Origin: Bacillus sp. REN16
GTDB taxonomy: Bacteria; Bacillota; Bacilli; Bacillales; Bacillaceae_L
Direction of reading: 5' to 3'
NCBI RefSeq assembly: GCF_020731355.1
Contig: NZ_JAJFZK010000009.1
Location: 1-64,000, forward strand
DNA length: 64,000 nt
In this document: positions 36,604 to 45,992 of the stretch, piece by piece
Layout of the letters: each line of letters begins with the position of its first letter
How positions within the stretch are numbered: position 1 is the first letter of the stretch
Notes under the pieces: model-generated
Seen by the model: only the letters and a program-made list of their open reading frames with translations
Databases searched by the model: none
What the model was told of the DNA's origin: nothing
Position numbers and translations under genes: made by a program

Positions 36604-38224
36604 GTCTATTCCTTGATAAAAATCCAAACCGATTGCCAATTAGAACCTCCAACAGGCGCGAACGATATGCTAAAAATAGGTACGTAACAGCACCAAAAGC
36701 CACCCCAACTAATAAAACAAAGACCGACTGAACCCTGCCATTCTCGTAACCAACAATAAAGGATAATAGCCATTCAATCAAGAAAATCGCCAATGCCATC
36801 ACTGTCGCAAAAATAGCCATTAATAGCGACCTTCTTGCAAACAACGAATAACTGTATCCGGCATGTCTTGAAATCATCCAGAAGCAATACGCAATGGCTA
36901 CTGTGTAACCTAAAGCAGTTGCAAGAACCGAACCAATCTCACCAAACCAGGTAATAAACAGACTGTTGAAACTCATTTTAAGAATAAGTCCCATAAACAA
37001 GCTCACAACCGCAAATTTCTGCTTATTAATACCTTGTAAAATAGCTGCTGAAATCGAATAAAATGAAAAGAGAATCGCAACCGGCGCATACCATCGTAAA
37101 ATTCTGCCACCCGCTTCACTCATTTCAAATAACGCATTGAAGGCAGGATAAGCTAAGGCTGATAAACCAACAACTGCCGGTAAAACTAACAGGACACAAA
37201 TTTGAAAAGTCTTATCGATTTGGCTTCTTAGCAATTTAAAATCACCAGATGTAAACGAATTTGTAATCGTTGGAACAAGTGTTAAGCTAAATGCCGTGGC
37301 TAAAGACACAGGAATCATAACCAATTTTGGAACCATAAATGTTACATATGAGAATAAACCTTCTGATACATCCTTACCGATTCCGTTTTCCATCATCGTT
37401 CGGTTAAAAGTTAATTGATCAACGTATTGATAAAGAGGAATCGCTAATCCCACTAAGACAAATGGACCTGCATAGGAAAAGAGCTCTTTGAACATTTCTG
37501 TTGTGGTCATTTCCGTTTGCGGACGACTTTTTGCAAGCATTTCGTTTAAATATGGTTTTCGTTTAAACCAATACCAAAGAAGTATCACGAGTCCGCCAAG
37601 TGCTCCGATAAATGCCCCGAATGTGGCTAATCCGACCGCAAAGACTCTTTCACCATTAATAACATTCATCACAATAAAGGTAGCAGCAAGAACAAATAGA
37701 ATTCGGACAACCTGTTCCACCACCTGTGAAACAGCAGTCGGTCCCATTGATTGATGCCCTTGGAAAAATCCTCGTTGAATACTCATAATTGGAACAACGA
37801 GTAACGCAAAACTTACCATTCGAATGACATATGTAACATCTTCAACCGTATTTCCTGCCTCTCCTCCTCCACCGAGAACAATTGGTGCAATAATCGGTGC
37901 AAGTAAATTGAGGATTGTAAAGCCTAATAGACCGGTAAGTCCCATTACAATAAGCCCAGATCTATACATTCTCATCCCAGTATGATAATCACCCAGTGAA
38001 TTATATTTCGAAACAAATTTAGATACAGCAGCTGGAATTCCCGCTGTTGATATAAATAAAAAGATTGTATATTGCGCATATCCGTATGAATAAAGGGCAG
38101 AACCAATTTTTCCAACTAAATAAACGAAAGGAAAAACATAGATCATTCCAAGTATTCTAGAAGTATATGTAGCAAGAGTTAAGACAAACGTCCCGCGCAG
38201 TAATTTCGAATTCGAATCTGACAT
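36587..38224 (-). CDS. ytgP: YtgP, MOP-family lipid II flippase-like transporter
   Basis: A 545-residue integral membrane protein with about 14 helices of the polysaccharide/MurJ-like (MVF/PST) exporter family. B. subtilis YtgP is a MurJ-type protein for lipid II export. GFFQGHQSMGPTAVSQVVEQ is a typical conserved loop. The start ATG has TTGGGGAT upstream. Several paralogues exist in Bacillus, so the lipid II role is by position and family. Confidence 0.88.
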   Translation of the reverse strand: MSDSNSKLLRGTFVLTLATYTSRILGMIYVFPFVYLVGKIGSALYSYGYAQYTIFLFISTAGIPAAVSKFVSKYNSLGDYHTGMRMYRSGLIVMGLTGLLGFTILNLLAPIIAPIVLGGGGEAGNTVEDVTYVIRMVSFALLVVPIMSIQRGFFQGHQSMGPTAVSQVVEQVVRILFVLAATFIVMNVINGERVFAVGLATFGAFIGALGGLVILLWYWFKRKPYLNEMLAKSRPQTEMTTTEMFKELFSYAGPFVLVGLAIPLYQYVDQLTFNRTMMENGIGKDVSEGLFSYVTFMVPKLVMIPVSLATAFSLTLVPTITNSFTSGDFKLLRSQIDKTFQICVLLVLPAVVGLSALAYPAFNALFEMSEAGGRILRWYAPVAILFSFYSISAAILQGINKQKFAVVSLFMGLILKMSFNSLFITWFGEIGSVLATALGYTVAIAYCFWMISRHAGYSYSLFARRSLLMAIFATVMALAIFLIEWLLSFIVGYENGRVQSVFVLLVGVAFGAVTYLFLAYRSRLLEVLIGNRFGFLSRNRQKAEQ

Positions 38225-38441
38225 ATTAAATCCCCAATCTTAATTTTTGAAGACTAACTAATCAAGTTTATCACATTTATAAAAATTATTAACCTGCAAT
38301 TTTTTGTCTATTTCATGACACATTGTCATTATCCGCTTTGTCATGTATAGTTTAGACTTGTTGGATTTGAAATTCAATGATATTCCGTGCACCATTCCCA
38401 TGATATGATATAGATAAGGAAACAATAGGAGTGTGTAAGCC

Positions 38442-38834
38442 ATGACTCATATAATCTTGTTTGATGGCGTTTGTAATTTTTGCAACAGCAGTGTGCAATT
38501 TATTCTGAAACGAGATTCTCAACAAATATACCGTTTTGCATCTCTTCAAGGAGAAGCTGGAAAGGCATTGTTGAAAAGATACAGTATTCCCGAGAACATG
38601 AACAGTTTTGTATTAATTGAAGATGATCGTTATTTCACAAAATCAAGTGCTGCGCTTAGGGTTTGTCGGAATCTGAAAGGCCCCTACCGCATACTTTATC
38701 TATTTAGATTTATTCCAGCACCAATTCGGGATATATTTTATCATGTAATTGCCAATAATCGTTATAAATGGTTTGGAAAGCAGGAAAGCTGTGTGCTTCC
38801 TCCTCCAGAGGTTCGTAAACGATTTTTAGATTGA
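38442..38834 (+). CDS. DUF393 (DCC) thiol-disulfide oxidoreductase family protein
   Basis: A 130-residue protein starting with the family hallmark FDGVCNFC (Asp-x-x-Cys-x-x-Cys, Cys11 and Cys14), followed by RFASLQGEAG. It is probably a small redox protein. The GGAGTG site precedes the ATG. It is followed after 17 bp by ytfP on the same strand, so cotranscription is likely. Confidence 0.88.
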   Translation: MTHIILFDGVCNFCNSSVQFILKRDSQQIYRFASLQGEAGKALLKRYSIPENMNSFVLIEDDRYFTKSSAALRVCRNLKGPYRILYLFRFIPAPIRDIFYHVIANNRYKWFGKQESCVLPPPEVRKRFLD

Positions 38835-38851
38835 CGTAAGGAGTGTTTTAT

Positions 38852-40117
38852 TTGCAGTATGATGTAGTTGTAATTGGAGGGGGGCCTTCGGGCTTAATGG
38901 CTGCGATTGCCGCTGGTGAGCAAGGGGCGAAGGTTCTTCTTTTAGATAAAGGGAATAAGCTTGGAAGAAAGCTTGCGATTTCAGGCGGAGGGCGCTGTAA
39001 TGTCACAAACCGGCTCCCAATTGATGAAATCATTAAGCATATTCCAGGAAACGGACGCTTTTTATATAGTGCATTTTCTGTTTTTAATAATGAAGACATA
39101 ATTTCTTTCTTTGAAAAATTAGGGATTCAACTTAAGGAAGAGGATCACGGCAGAATGTTTCCAACAACCAATAAAGCCCAATCTGTCGTTGATGCTTTGT
39201 TAACGAGACTCAACGCTTTAGATGTTCATATCGAATCAAACACGCCTGTTGCGAAGCTTGAATATAAAGATGGGCATGTTGCAGGTGTTCATTTAAGAAA
39301 TGGTCAATACGCAGAAGCGAACTGTATCGTGGTTGCAGTCGGCGGGAAATCTGTTCCGCAAACAGGATCGACCGGTGATGGGTATGCTTGGGCAGAAGCG
39401 GCCGGTCATACCATCACAGATCTTTTTCCAACAGAAGTTCCAGTTACATCTGACGAGGAATTCATCAAAAATAAAACCTTACAGGGTTTAGCATTACGTG
39501 ACGTTGCAGTTAGTGTCTTAAATCCAAAAGGAAAAACAGTAATCACCCATCAAATGGACATGCTGTTTACGCATTTTGGCATTTCAGGTCCCGCTGTTTT
39601 GCGTTGTAGTCAATTTGTTGTAAAAACAATGAAGAAGTTTAAAGTAGACCGTGTAGTTATAAGTATTGATGCCATTCCATCAATGAACGAGGAACAAATC
39701 TTTCAGCAAATAGTAAAACTAACAAAAGAAGAGCCAAAGAAAGCTTTTAAAAATATCGTTAAAGGGTTTTTACCAGAACGGTATCTCCTATTTCTAGTAG
39801 AGAAAAATGAGATCGACCCGCAGGTTACAAATGCAAATTTGTCTCATGACAGCATACGTGCGTTCGCTAAGGATTGCAAACAATTTCAGTTCACAGTTAA
39901 TGGGACACTGCCAATCGAAAAAGCATTTGTAACAGGTGGCGGCGTTTCAATAAAAGAAATTCACCCAAAGGAAATGGAATCAAAGTTCATGAAGGGACTC
40001 TTTTTCTGCGGGGAAATCCTTGATATTCACGGATATACGGGGGGCTATAATATCACATCAGCCTTAGTGACAGGAAGATTAGCCGGAGAAAACGCAGGAA
40101 TACAAGCAACCCTATAA
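38852..40117 (+). CDS. ytfP: NAD(P)/FAD-dependent oxidoreductase, HI0933/BaiN family
   Basis: A 421-residue flavoprotein. The FAD dinucleotide fold is at the N-terminus ([21 protein letters not shown]), followed by [16 protein letters not shown], and the second nucleotide site near the end reads [16 protein letters not shown]. The substrate is not established. The TTG start at 38852 has AAGGAG at 8 nt and puts the FAD loop at the very N-terminus; GTG 38843 is too close to that site. Confidence 0.9.
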   Translation: MQYDVVVIGGGPSGLMAAIAAGEQGAKVLLLDKGNKLGRKLAISGGGRCNVTNRLPIDEIIKHIPGNGRFLYSAFSVFNNEDIISFFEKLGIQLKEEDHGRMFPTTNKAQSVVDALLTRLNALDVHIESNTPVAKLEYKDGHVAGVHLRNGQYAEANCIVVAVGGKSVPQTGSTGDGYAWAEAAGHTITDLFPTEVPVTSDEEFIKNKTLQGLALRDVAVSVLNPKGKTVITHQMDMLFTHFGISGPAVLRCSQFVVKTMKKFKVDRVVISIDAIPSMNEEQIFQQIVKLTKEEPKKAFKNIVKGFLPERYLLFLVEKNEIDPQVTNANLSHDSIRAFAKDCKQFQFTVNGTLPIEKAFVTGGGVSIKEIHPKEMESKFMKGLFFCGEILDIHGYTGGYNITSALVTGRLAGENAGIQATL

Positions 40118-40121
40118 AAGT

Positions 40122-40165
40122 GCAGAGCCTAACCCCCTAGAAATTGTGGGCTAGGCTCTATATAT
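40122..40165. terminator. Weak hairpin after ytfP
   Basis: AGAGCCTA and TAGGCTCT form an 8-bp stem without a clear T run. It overlaps the cse60 stop codon. Confidence 0.4.
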
Positions 40166-40336
40166 AATCATCGCAGAGAAACAAAAAATTTGCTCATCGT
40201 CTTGGTCACAGGAAACCCCAACTTGGAATTTTACCTCTACAACATCATGTTCATCCACTTTTTCAAAAAATCGATTCATCTTATGCTCTAAATCTTCTTC
40301 ATGTTCTTCATCAAAAATCTTCACTTTTAACGCCAT
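40151..40336 (-). CDS. cse60: Sporulation protein Cse60
   Basis: A 61-residue acidic protein beginning MALKVKIFDEEHEEDLEHKMN, like the product of the sigma-E-controlled cse60 (yteV) gene of B. subtilis, expressed in the mother cell. Function is unknown. ATG 40336, with GGAGG at 8 nt, is chosen over 40354. Confidence 0.85.
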   Translation of the reverse strand: MALKVKIFDEEHEEDLEHKMNRFFEKVDEHDVVEVKFQVGVSCDQDDEQIFCFSAMIIYRA

Positions 40337-40446
40337 ACACTCCACCTCCATCACTAGTATTGACAGAGTTTTAGAATGTTAAGCTTATAATCTAGGTTTT
40401 TTAATTCTTTTGTGGATCATGAATCCTAAAGGTTGCAGTGAAGGAA

Positions 40447-40980
40447 TCAATAATGAACTTCTTTTCTTTCAAACAATCCTGTAAATAAGAAGCAAGTTAT
40501 AAAAGCTACTAATGTAACTGTAATGCCCATGACGAGACCGATAAATGCCATAAATGTATCGTCTCCTAGAAATTGTGGTTCAAGCGTTACAATCATGTAG
40601 GTAAAAACAAGCGTGAGTATTAAATAAAAGCTGCTCCCGATAAACCCTCTTATAATCCGCCCCTTCTTACCACCATACCATGCATTTAAAAAAATAAACC
40701 ATAAAACCAAACTTAAAATAACAGCCCCCACCATAATCAATAAATGGATGTAAGGAATCATTAAAAAACCTGATCCATAAAGTATGAGTAAAGTTGTTCC
40801 AAATAAAACTGCATTTAATACAAATAAAAATAACCCGCTAAGCCATGGGTTTTGGAACCACCAATAGCTTGATAGCTTTTTGACTAGCCGATTATTGGGA
40901 CCGCTAAAATTCATTAATTTATTTCGATTCATCCCTACAATAATTAATAACAAAATGCCGAGCAGTAAAAAAAGTGTCAT
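40447..40980 (-). CDS. Conserved integral membrane protein
   Basis: A 177-residue protein with five hydrophobic helices (about 1-16, 45-68, 74-100, 112-132 and 143-168) and few charged residues between. There is no known domain I can name. In B. subtilis the membrane protein gene yteU lies beside cse60 (yteV), and this may be the same gene. AAGGAGG lies close before the ATG. Confidence 0.7.
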   Translation of the reverse strand: MTLFLLLGILLLIIVGMNRNKLMNFSGPNNRLVKKLSSYWWFQNPWLSGLFLFVLNAVLFGTTLLILYGSGFLMIPYIHLLIMVGAVILSLVLWFIFLNAWYGGKKGRIIRGFIGSSFYLILTLVFTYMIVTLEPQFLGDDTFMAFIGLVMGITVTLVAFITCFLFTGLFERKEVHY

Positions 40981-41091
40981 TTTTTCCTCCTTAACCCTTT
41001 CATTTATAACATGATAATATTTTACCTGAAATTTTATTGTTATTCAATAAATTATTATTCATCTTTAATACATAATTGTTGTTTAACAAAA

Positions 41092-41124
41092 TAAAAAACG
41101 TGAATTCGTATGAGAATTCACGCT
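41092..41124 (-). terminator. Terminator of ytwF
   Basis: CGTGAATTC and GAATTCACG form a perfect 9-bp stem, followed on the minus strand by TTTTTTATTTTG. Confidence 0.85.
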
Positions 41125-41138
41125 AAGGTTCTGTTATG

Positions 41139-41438
41139 TTATTCCGTTTCACCCGTCCAATTCATCATGCCACCGACCATGTTACGGACTTTGTAGCCTT
41201 GGTCATCCAGATACGCGCAGACATTGAAGCTTCTGCCACCGGACCGGCAAATAATGATGTATTCTGTATCTTTATCAAAATAATCAAGGTTATTAGGAAT
41301 TTCCATCATTTTTATATGCTTTGCACCAGGAATCATGCCCCCTGCTACTTCCTCATCTTCACGAACATCGACAAGCTCTAATTTTTCACCATTCTCAAGC
41401 TTTTGTTTCAGTTCGTCTGTTGTGATTTCTTCAATCAT
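41139..41438 (-). CDS. ytwF: Rhodanese-like sulfurtransferase YtwF
   Basis: A 99-residue single-domain rhodanese with the active-site loop CRSGGRS (Cys64) and LVDVREDEEVAGG. It moves persulfide sulfur in the cytoplasm. The start is set at ATG 41438 (AAAGG, 9 nt). The alternative ATG at 41447 lies against the ribosome site. Confidence 0.9.
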   Translation of the reverse strand: MIEEITTDELKQKLENGEKLELVDVREDEEVAGGMIPGAKHIKMMEIPNNLDYFDKDTEYIIICRSGGRSFNVCAYLDDQGYKVRNMVGGMMNWTGETE

Positions 41439-41594
41439 TAGCTTCATCCTTTCACGTTCGTCTCGACCATTATAACAAAGACAAAATACGGAATACAATT
41501 TTGCAAACCTTGATTTTTCATGTTTTGTGAAACTAGAATTTCACTATAAAAAGGAGTATGCTATAACTAGCTTAAAATCAAGGGGGAAATGAAG

Positions 41595-42644
41595 TTGGCA
41601 TATCCGAATACTGACGAAACCATTCAACTTATAAAAGAACTCGTTTCGATTCCAAGTCCATCTGGAAACACAAATGAAGTCATTACATATGTAGAAAAGC
41701 TTCTTGCAGAAGCAAACGTGGATACATACAGAAATCGCAAAGGTGGTTTAATCGCTACACTTCCTGGAAAAGACACACAAAAGCACCGTATGCTCACTGC
41801 CCATGTTGATACATTAGGAGCTATTGTGAAAGAAATCAAGCCAAGTGGCCGCTTAAAGCTCGATCTTATCGGCGGTTTTAAGTATAACTCCATCGAAGGC
41901 GAATATTGCCGAATCGAGACTTCAACCGGAAGTTTCTATACGGGTACAATCCTGATGCATCAGCAATCTGTTCATGTATACAAGGATGCAGGTAAAGCTG
42001 AGCGTAACCAAGAAAATATGGAAGTCCGTATCGATGAAAAAGTCAAAAATGCGGACGAGGTTCGAGCGCTTGGAATTGAGGTTGGTGACTTTGTTTCATT
42101 TGATCCACGCGTAGAGGTTACCGGAAACGGTTTTATTAAGTCACGCCATTTGGATGACAAAGCAAGTGTGGGGATTCTGCTACAATTAATCAAACAAGTC
42201 AAAGCTGAAAAAATTGAACTTCCATATACAACTCATTTTCTTATTTCAAATAATGAGGAAATCGGCTATGGTGGTAACTCCAATATCACCCCTGAAACTG
42301 TAGAGTATCTAGCGGTTGATATGGGGGCAATGGGTGATGGTCAATCAACGGATGAATATACGGTTTCAATCTGCGTAAAAGACGCAAGTGGGCCCTATCA
42401 TTATGCATTACGCAAAAAGCTGTTCCAGCTAGCTGAAAAGCATGAGATCGGGTATAAGTTAGACATCTACCCTTATTATGGCTCTGATGCATCTGCTGCG
42501 ATTCGTTCTGGACATGATATTATCCATGGATTAATCGGTCCTGGAATCGACTCTTCTCACGCATTTGAACGTACACATAAGGATTCAATTGAAAATACGA
42601 CAAAACTCATTTATCATTACCTGCAGTCTGAAATGGTTGAATGA
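41595..42644 (+). CDS. M42 family metallopeptidase (second copy)
   Basis: A dinuclear-metal aminopeptidase of about 349 residues. Metal and catalytic residues are in AHVDTLGA, HLDDKAS, NNEEIGYG, DMGAMG, and SSHAFERTH near the end. AGGGGG lies 2 nt before ATG 41589 and 8 nt before TTG 41595, so TTG is preferred. It is only distantly similar to YtoP at 23065-24144, so the two probably differ in substrate. Confidence 0.9.
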   Translation: MAYPNTDETIQLIKELVSIPSPSGNTNEVITYVEKLLAEANVDTYRNRKGGLIATLPGKDTQKHRMLTAHVDTLGAIVKEIKPSGRLKLDLIGGFKYNSIEGEYCRIETSTGSFYTGTILMHQQSVHVYKDAGKAERNQENMEVRIDEKVKNADEVRALGIEVGDFVSFDPRVEVTGNGFIKSRHLDDKASVGILLQLIKQVKAEKIELPYTTHFLISNNEEIGYGGNSNITPETVEYLAVDMGAMGDGQSTDEYTVSICVKDASGPYHYALRKKLFQLAEKHEIGYKLDIYPYYGSDASAAIRSGHDIIHGLIGPGIDSSHAFERTHKDSIENTTKLIYHYLQSEMVE

Positions 42645-42650
42645 ATTAAG

Positions 42651-42681
42651 TAGGATACTCCAAAGGGGTATCCTCTTTTTG
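42651..42681 (+). terminator. Terminator of the M42 peptidase gene
   Basis: GGATACTCC-AAA-GGGGTATCC is followed by TCTTTTTG. Confidence 0.85.
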
Positions 42682-42700
42682 TGAAAAAAAGATGTCAATT

Positions 42701-42800
42701 TTTTTGTTAGTGATAGTATTTTTAAAATAACGACAGTAAATTTGAGTTATTGACTGTATTTCTGATTTAGTGACAGTATTTCCGGATTAGTGACAGTATT
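42701..42800. repeat. Five tandem units of a degenerate 20-bp repeat
   Basis: The decamers at 42711, 42731, 42751, 42771 and 42791 are TGATAGTATT, CGACAGTAAA, TGACTGTATT, TGACAGTATT and TGACAGTATT, spaced by exactly 20 bp. The other half of each unit is T-rich and mostly ends TTAG or TTAT. The last two units are the most alike. The tract lies between the terminators of two convergent genes. Confidence 0.75.
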
Positions 42801-42823
42801 CTAAGAATGTTGGAAATAACTAA

Positions 42824-42858
42824 CCAAAAAAATAGCCCCCACAAAATGTGAGGGACTA
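42824..42858 (-). terminator. Terminator of leuS
   Basis: TAGCCCCCACA-AAA-TGTGAGGGACTA; on the minus strand the stem is followed by TTTTTTTGG. Confidence 0.85.
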
Positions 42859-42864
42859 CACTTA

Positions 42865-45282
42865 TTAATTCGCTACAATATTTACAAGCTTTCCTGGTAC
42901 CGCAATGACTTTACGAACTGTTTTGCCTTCGATTTGTTCTTTGATTGGGTCTGCACCCATTGCGATTTGTTCAAGTACTTCTTTCGAAGCGTCTGCTGGA
43001 ACATGAAGCTTCGCTTTTACTTTTCCGTTCACTTGAATAACAATCTCAATTTCAGACTCCACTAATTTAGCTTCATCAAATGCCGGCCATGATTCATAAG
43101 CAATTGACCCTGTATTTCCAAGCTTCTCCCAAAGCTCTTCAGCAAGATGCGGAACTACTGGAGAAAGAAGTTTTACAAATCCTTCAATGAATGGCTTTGG
43201 TAATTCAGATGCCTTATATGCATCATTGATGAACACCATTAATTGTGAGATCGCAGTGTTAAAATGTAGAGCTTCGTAATCCTCTGTCACTTTTTTCACT
43301 GTTTGGTGATACACACGCTCAAGTGAAGTATCGTTTGAATCGGCTTTTACTTTTGGTGAGATTTTGCCATTGTCATCGACAAGTAAGCGCCAAATTCGAT
43401 CCAAGAAACGACGAGAACCATCAAGGCCATTTGTTGACCAAGCGATGGAAGCATCTAATGGTCCCATGAACATTTCATACAAGCGAAGAGTATCTGCACC
43501 ATGAGAATCAATAATGTCATCAGGATTTACAACATTTCCTTTAGACTTACTCATTTTTTCGTTGCCTTCCCCAAGAATCATTCCTTGGTTGAAAAGCTTT
43601 TGGAATGGTTCCTTTGTTGTAACGACGCCAATATCGTATAATACCTTGTGCCAGAATCTTGCGTATAACAAGTGAAGTACCGCATGCTCTGCCCCACCGA
43701 TATAAATATCAACTGGCAACCATTCTTTTAATTTTTCCGGATCTGCTAAAGCTTCTTCATTATGCGGATCGATATAACGTAAATAGTACCAGCAGCTGCC
43801 TGCCCATTGTGGCATTGTGTTTGTCTCACGACGACCTTTTTTACCCGTCTTCTCGTCAACCACATTTACCCATTCCGTTATATTTGCTAGTGGTGATTCA
43901 CCAGTGCCTGAAGGCTTAATTTCAGTTGTTTTTGGAAGCATAAGTGGAAGCTCCTCCACTGGAACGGTAGTCATTGTTCCATCTTCCCATTGAATGACTG
44001 GGATCGGTTCTCCCCAATAACGCTGACGGCTGAATAACCAGTCACGCAGCTTGTAGGTAATTTCTTTTTTACCAAGCTTATTTTCTTCGAGCCAAGCAAT
44101 CATTTTCGTAATGGCTTCTTCTTTATTTAATCCATCTAGGAAATCTGAATTAACATGCTCTCCATCGCCAGTATATGCTTCTTTAGAAACATCTCCGCCA
44201 GCAACGACTTCTTTAATCGGTAATTCAAATTTCACGGCAAATTCATAGTCACGCTCATCATGGGCTGGAACTGCCATAATCGCACCTGTTCCATAACTCA
44301 TTAGGACATAATCGGCAATCCAGATTGGCATTTTTTCCTGGTTCACAGGATTAATCGCGTATGCCCCTGTAAATACTCCTGTTTTATCTTTTGCTAGATC
44401 TGTACGCTCAAGATCACTCTTACTCTTGATTTTATCTAAGTAAGCAGCAACTGCTTCTTTTTGTTCAGGAGTTGTGATTTTATCAACAAATGGATGCTCA
44501 GGAGCAAGTACTGCATAAGTAGCACCAAATAACGTATCCGGACGAGTTGTGAAAACAGTGAACGTTTCATCATGGCCATCAATGGCAAATGTGACATGTG
44601 CTCCTTCAGAACGGCCAATCCAGTTACGCTGCATCTCCTTTAAGCTCTCTGGCCAATCTAGTTCTTCTAAATCTTCAAGTAAACGCTCAGCATATGCCGT
44701 AATTTTGAGTACCCATTGTCTCATTGGGCGTCTTTCGACAGGATGGCCTCCACGTTCACTTTTTCCATCGATTACTTCTTCGTTTGCAAGTACTGTTCCT
44801 AATGCGGGACACCAGTTTACAGGGATTTCATCAACATATGCTAACCCTTTTTCAAATAGCTTTGTGAAAATCCATTGTGTCCATTTATAGTAAGATGGGT
44901 CAGTTGTGTTCACTTCACGATCCCAATCATATGAAAATCCAAGTTCCTTAATTTGACGGCGGAAAGTATTGATATTTTTCTCAGTGAATTCAGCAGGGTC
45001 GTTTCCAGTATCCAGCGCGTATTGCTCAGCTGGTAACCCGAAAGCATCCCATCCCATTGGATGTAGAACATTGTACCCTTGCATTCTCTTCATTCTTGCT
45101 AAAATATCCGTAGCCGTATATCCTTCCGGGTGACCAACATGTAGTCCTGCACCCGAAGGATATGGAAACATGTCTAGCGCATAAAATTTACGCTTCCCTT
45201 TGTCTTCAGTTGTCTTAAATGTCTTGTTCTGTTCCCAGTGCTGCTGCCATTTTTTCTCGATCTGTTGGTGATTAAAACTCAT
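42865..45282 (-). CDS. leuS: Leucyl-tRNA synthetase
   Basis: An 805-residue class I synthetase charging tRNA-Leu. It has the HIGH-type motif HVGH at 48-51, a CP1 editing domain that removes mischarged amino acids ([23 protein letters not shown]), KMSKSKGN in the C-terminal half, and an anticodon-binding end. The ATG has AAGGAGG at 8 nt. Upstream lies a full T-box leader, so transcription responds to uncharged tRNA-Leu. Confidence 0.98.
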   Translation of the reverse strand: MSFNHQQIEKKWQQHWEQNKTFKTTEDKGKRKFYALDMFPYPSGAGLHVGHPEGYTATDILARMKRMQGYNVLHPMGWDAFGLPAEQYALDTGNDPAEFTEKNINTFRRQIKELGFSYDWDREVNTTDPSYYKWTQWIFTKLFEKGLAYVDEIPVNWCPALGTVLANEEVIDGKSERGGHPVERRPMRQWVLKITAYAERLLEDLEELDWPESLKEMQRNWIGRSEGAHVTFAIDGHDETFTVFTTRPDTLFGATYAVLAPEHPFVDKITTPEQKEAVAAYLDKIKSKSDLERTDLAKDKTGVFTGAYAINPVNQEKMPIWIADYVLMSYGTGAIMAVPAHDERDYEFAVKFELPIKEVVAGGDVSKEAYTGDGEHVNSDFLDGLNKEEAITKMIAWLEENKLGKKEITYKLRDWLFSRQRYWGEPIPVIQWEDGTMTTVPVEELPLMLPKTTEIKPSGTGESPLANITEWVNVVDEKTGKKGRRETNTMPQWAGSCWYYLRYIDPHNEEALADPEKLKEWLPVDIYIGGAEHAVLHLLYARFWHKVLYDIGVVTTKEPFQKLFNQGMILGEGNEKMSKSKGNVVNPDDIIDSHGADTLRLYEMFMGPLDASIAWSTNGLDGSRRFLDRIWRLLVDDNGKISPKVKADSNDTSLERVYHQTVKKVTEDYEALHFNTAISQLMVFINDAYKASELPKPFIEGFVKLLSPVVPHLAEELWEKLGNTGSIAYESWPAFDEAKLVESEIEIVIQVNGKVKAKLHVPADASKEVLEQIAMGADPIKEQIEGKTVRKVIAVPGKLVNIVAN

Positions 45283-45322
45283 AAGACTGCCTCCTTAAAT
45301 AATCCTTATAAACTTATAAAAA

Positions 45323-45580
45323 AACAAAAAACCCCTCATCCCAAAAGGGACGAGAGGATATGTATTCTTCCCGCGGTACCACCCACATTAGTGACAAAAT
45401 TCTGCACTCACTTCATTCATCCTTAACGCGGACCAGACGATAAGCACTAATTTGCTGCTTAGCATTTCATGCTTATTGCTCAAAGGCGAGTTCATGTTCA
45501 TCAACGATTGACTTGCACCACCCGTCAACTCTCTAAAACGTATATAGAACATTACTATTCCTTCTCATCGCTTCACTTTT
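45323..45580 (-). promoter_or_regulatory. T-box riboswitch (tRNA-Leu) upstream of leuS
   Basis: On the minus strand the T-box sequence GGGTGGTACCGCGG is at about 45371-45384, inside the antiterminator. It is followed by the terminator hairpin (CGTCCC-TTTT-GGGATG, poly-T) at 45323-45356. In the Stem I region, GAACTC gives the specifier CTC (Leu) at 45488-45490. Low leucyl-tRNA charging would favour readthrough into leuS. Confidence 0.92.
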
Positions 45581-45585
45581 TATTG

Positions 45586-45591
45586 ATTATA
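45586..45591 (-). promoter_or_regulatory. -10 of the leuS leader transcript
   Basis: A perfect TATAAT on the minus strand lies just upstream of the T-box. The -35 is weak (TTCACA at 19 bp). Confidence 0.5.
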
Positions 45592-45900
45592 TTCAGTATT
45601 GTATAGAATTTGTGAAAGAACTGCAAGTAAAATAGGAAAAATTGGGCTTTTCCTCCACCATTATTCCCGCATTAGCTTACTCTATACAATTGAAGTTAAT
45701 TTTTTCTGGATTAGCTAGCATACCCTTCTAATGTCTAAAGAATGATTCATTAAAGACAAACATTCTTCAGGAAAAACCGGCCAACATTATGGCAAATTTT
45801 TGACCAAAAACATCGCTTAGAAAGCGTTTAAACCCTTATCACTATTGAAACCATGTTAATATGCTCACCATTTCACAAAGTATACACAGATTATGCTGAA
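45592..45900. other. Gene-free gap upstream of the nirK operator
   Basis: About 300 bp of AT-rich DNA with no supported gene. AGAAAGCGTTTAAA near 45817-45830 resembles a cre with two mismatches. GCAAATTTTTGACCAAAAAC is not explained. Confidence 0.4.
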
Positions 45901-45922
45901 AAACGTGATTTATATCACGTTT
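45901..45922. promoter_or_regulatory. Fnr/CRP-family operator of the nirK-nos operon
   Basis: AAACGTGAT-TTAT-ATCACGTTT is a perfect 9+9 palindrome containing GTGA-N6-TCAC, the core of the Fnr/CRP recognition site. Its centre (45911.5) lies 41.5 bp upstream of the start point expected from the -10 below, the class II activator position. Confidence 0.8.
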
Positions 45923-45940
45923 GTAGTACCTCCCCCCGAA

Positions 45941-45946
45941 TATGAT
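45941..45946 (+). promoter_or_regulatory. -10 element of the nirK-nos operon
   Basis: TATGAT with no -35 match, as expected for an activator-dependent promoter. The inferred start is about 45953. Confidence 0.65.
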
Positions 45947-45992
45947 GAAGGTGTAGAAAGTAATTAAAAAATTATCCAAGGGGGTAATATTC

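Noticed and set aside
45817-45830. cre-like AGAAAGCGTTTAAA upstream of nirK
   Set aside because: Two mismatches at conserved positions and over 100 bp from the inferred start; kept only as a note in the gap entry.
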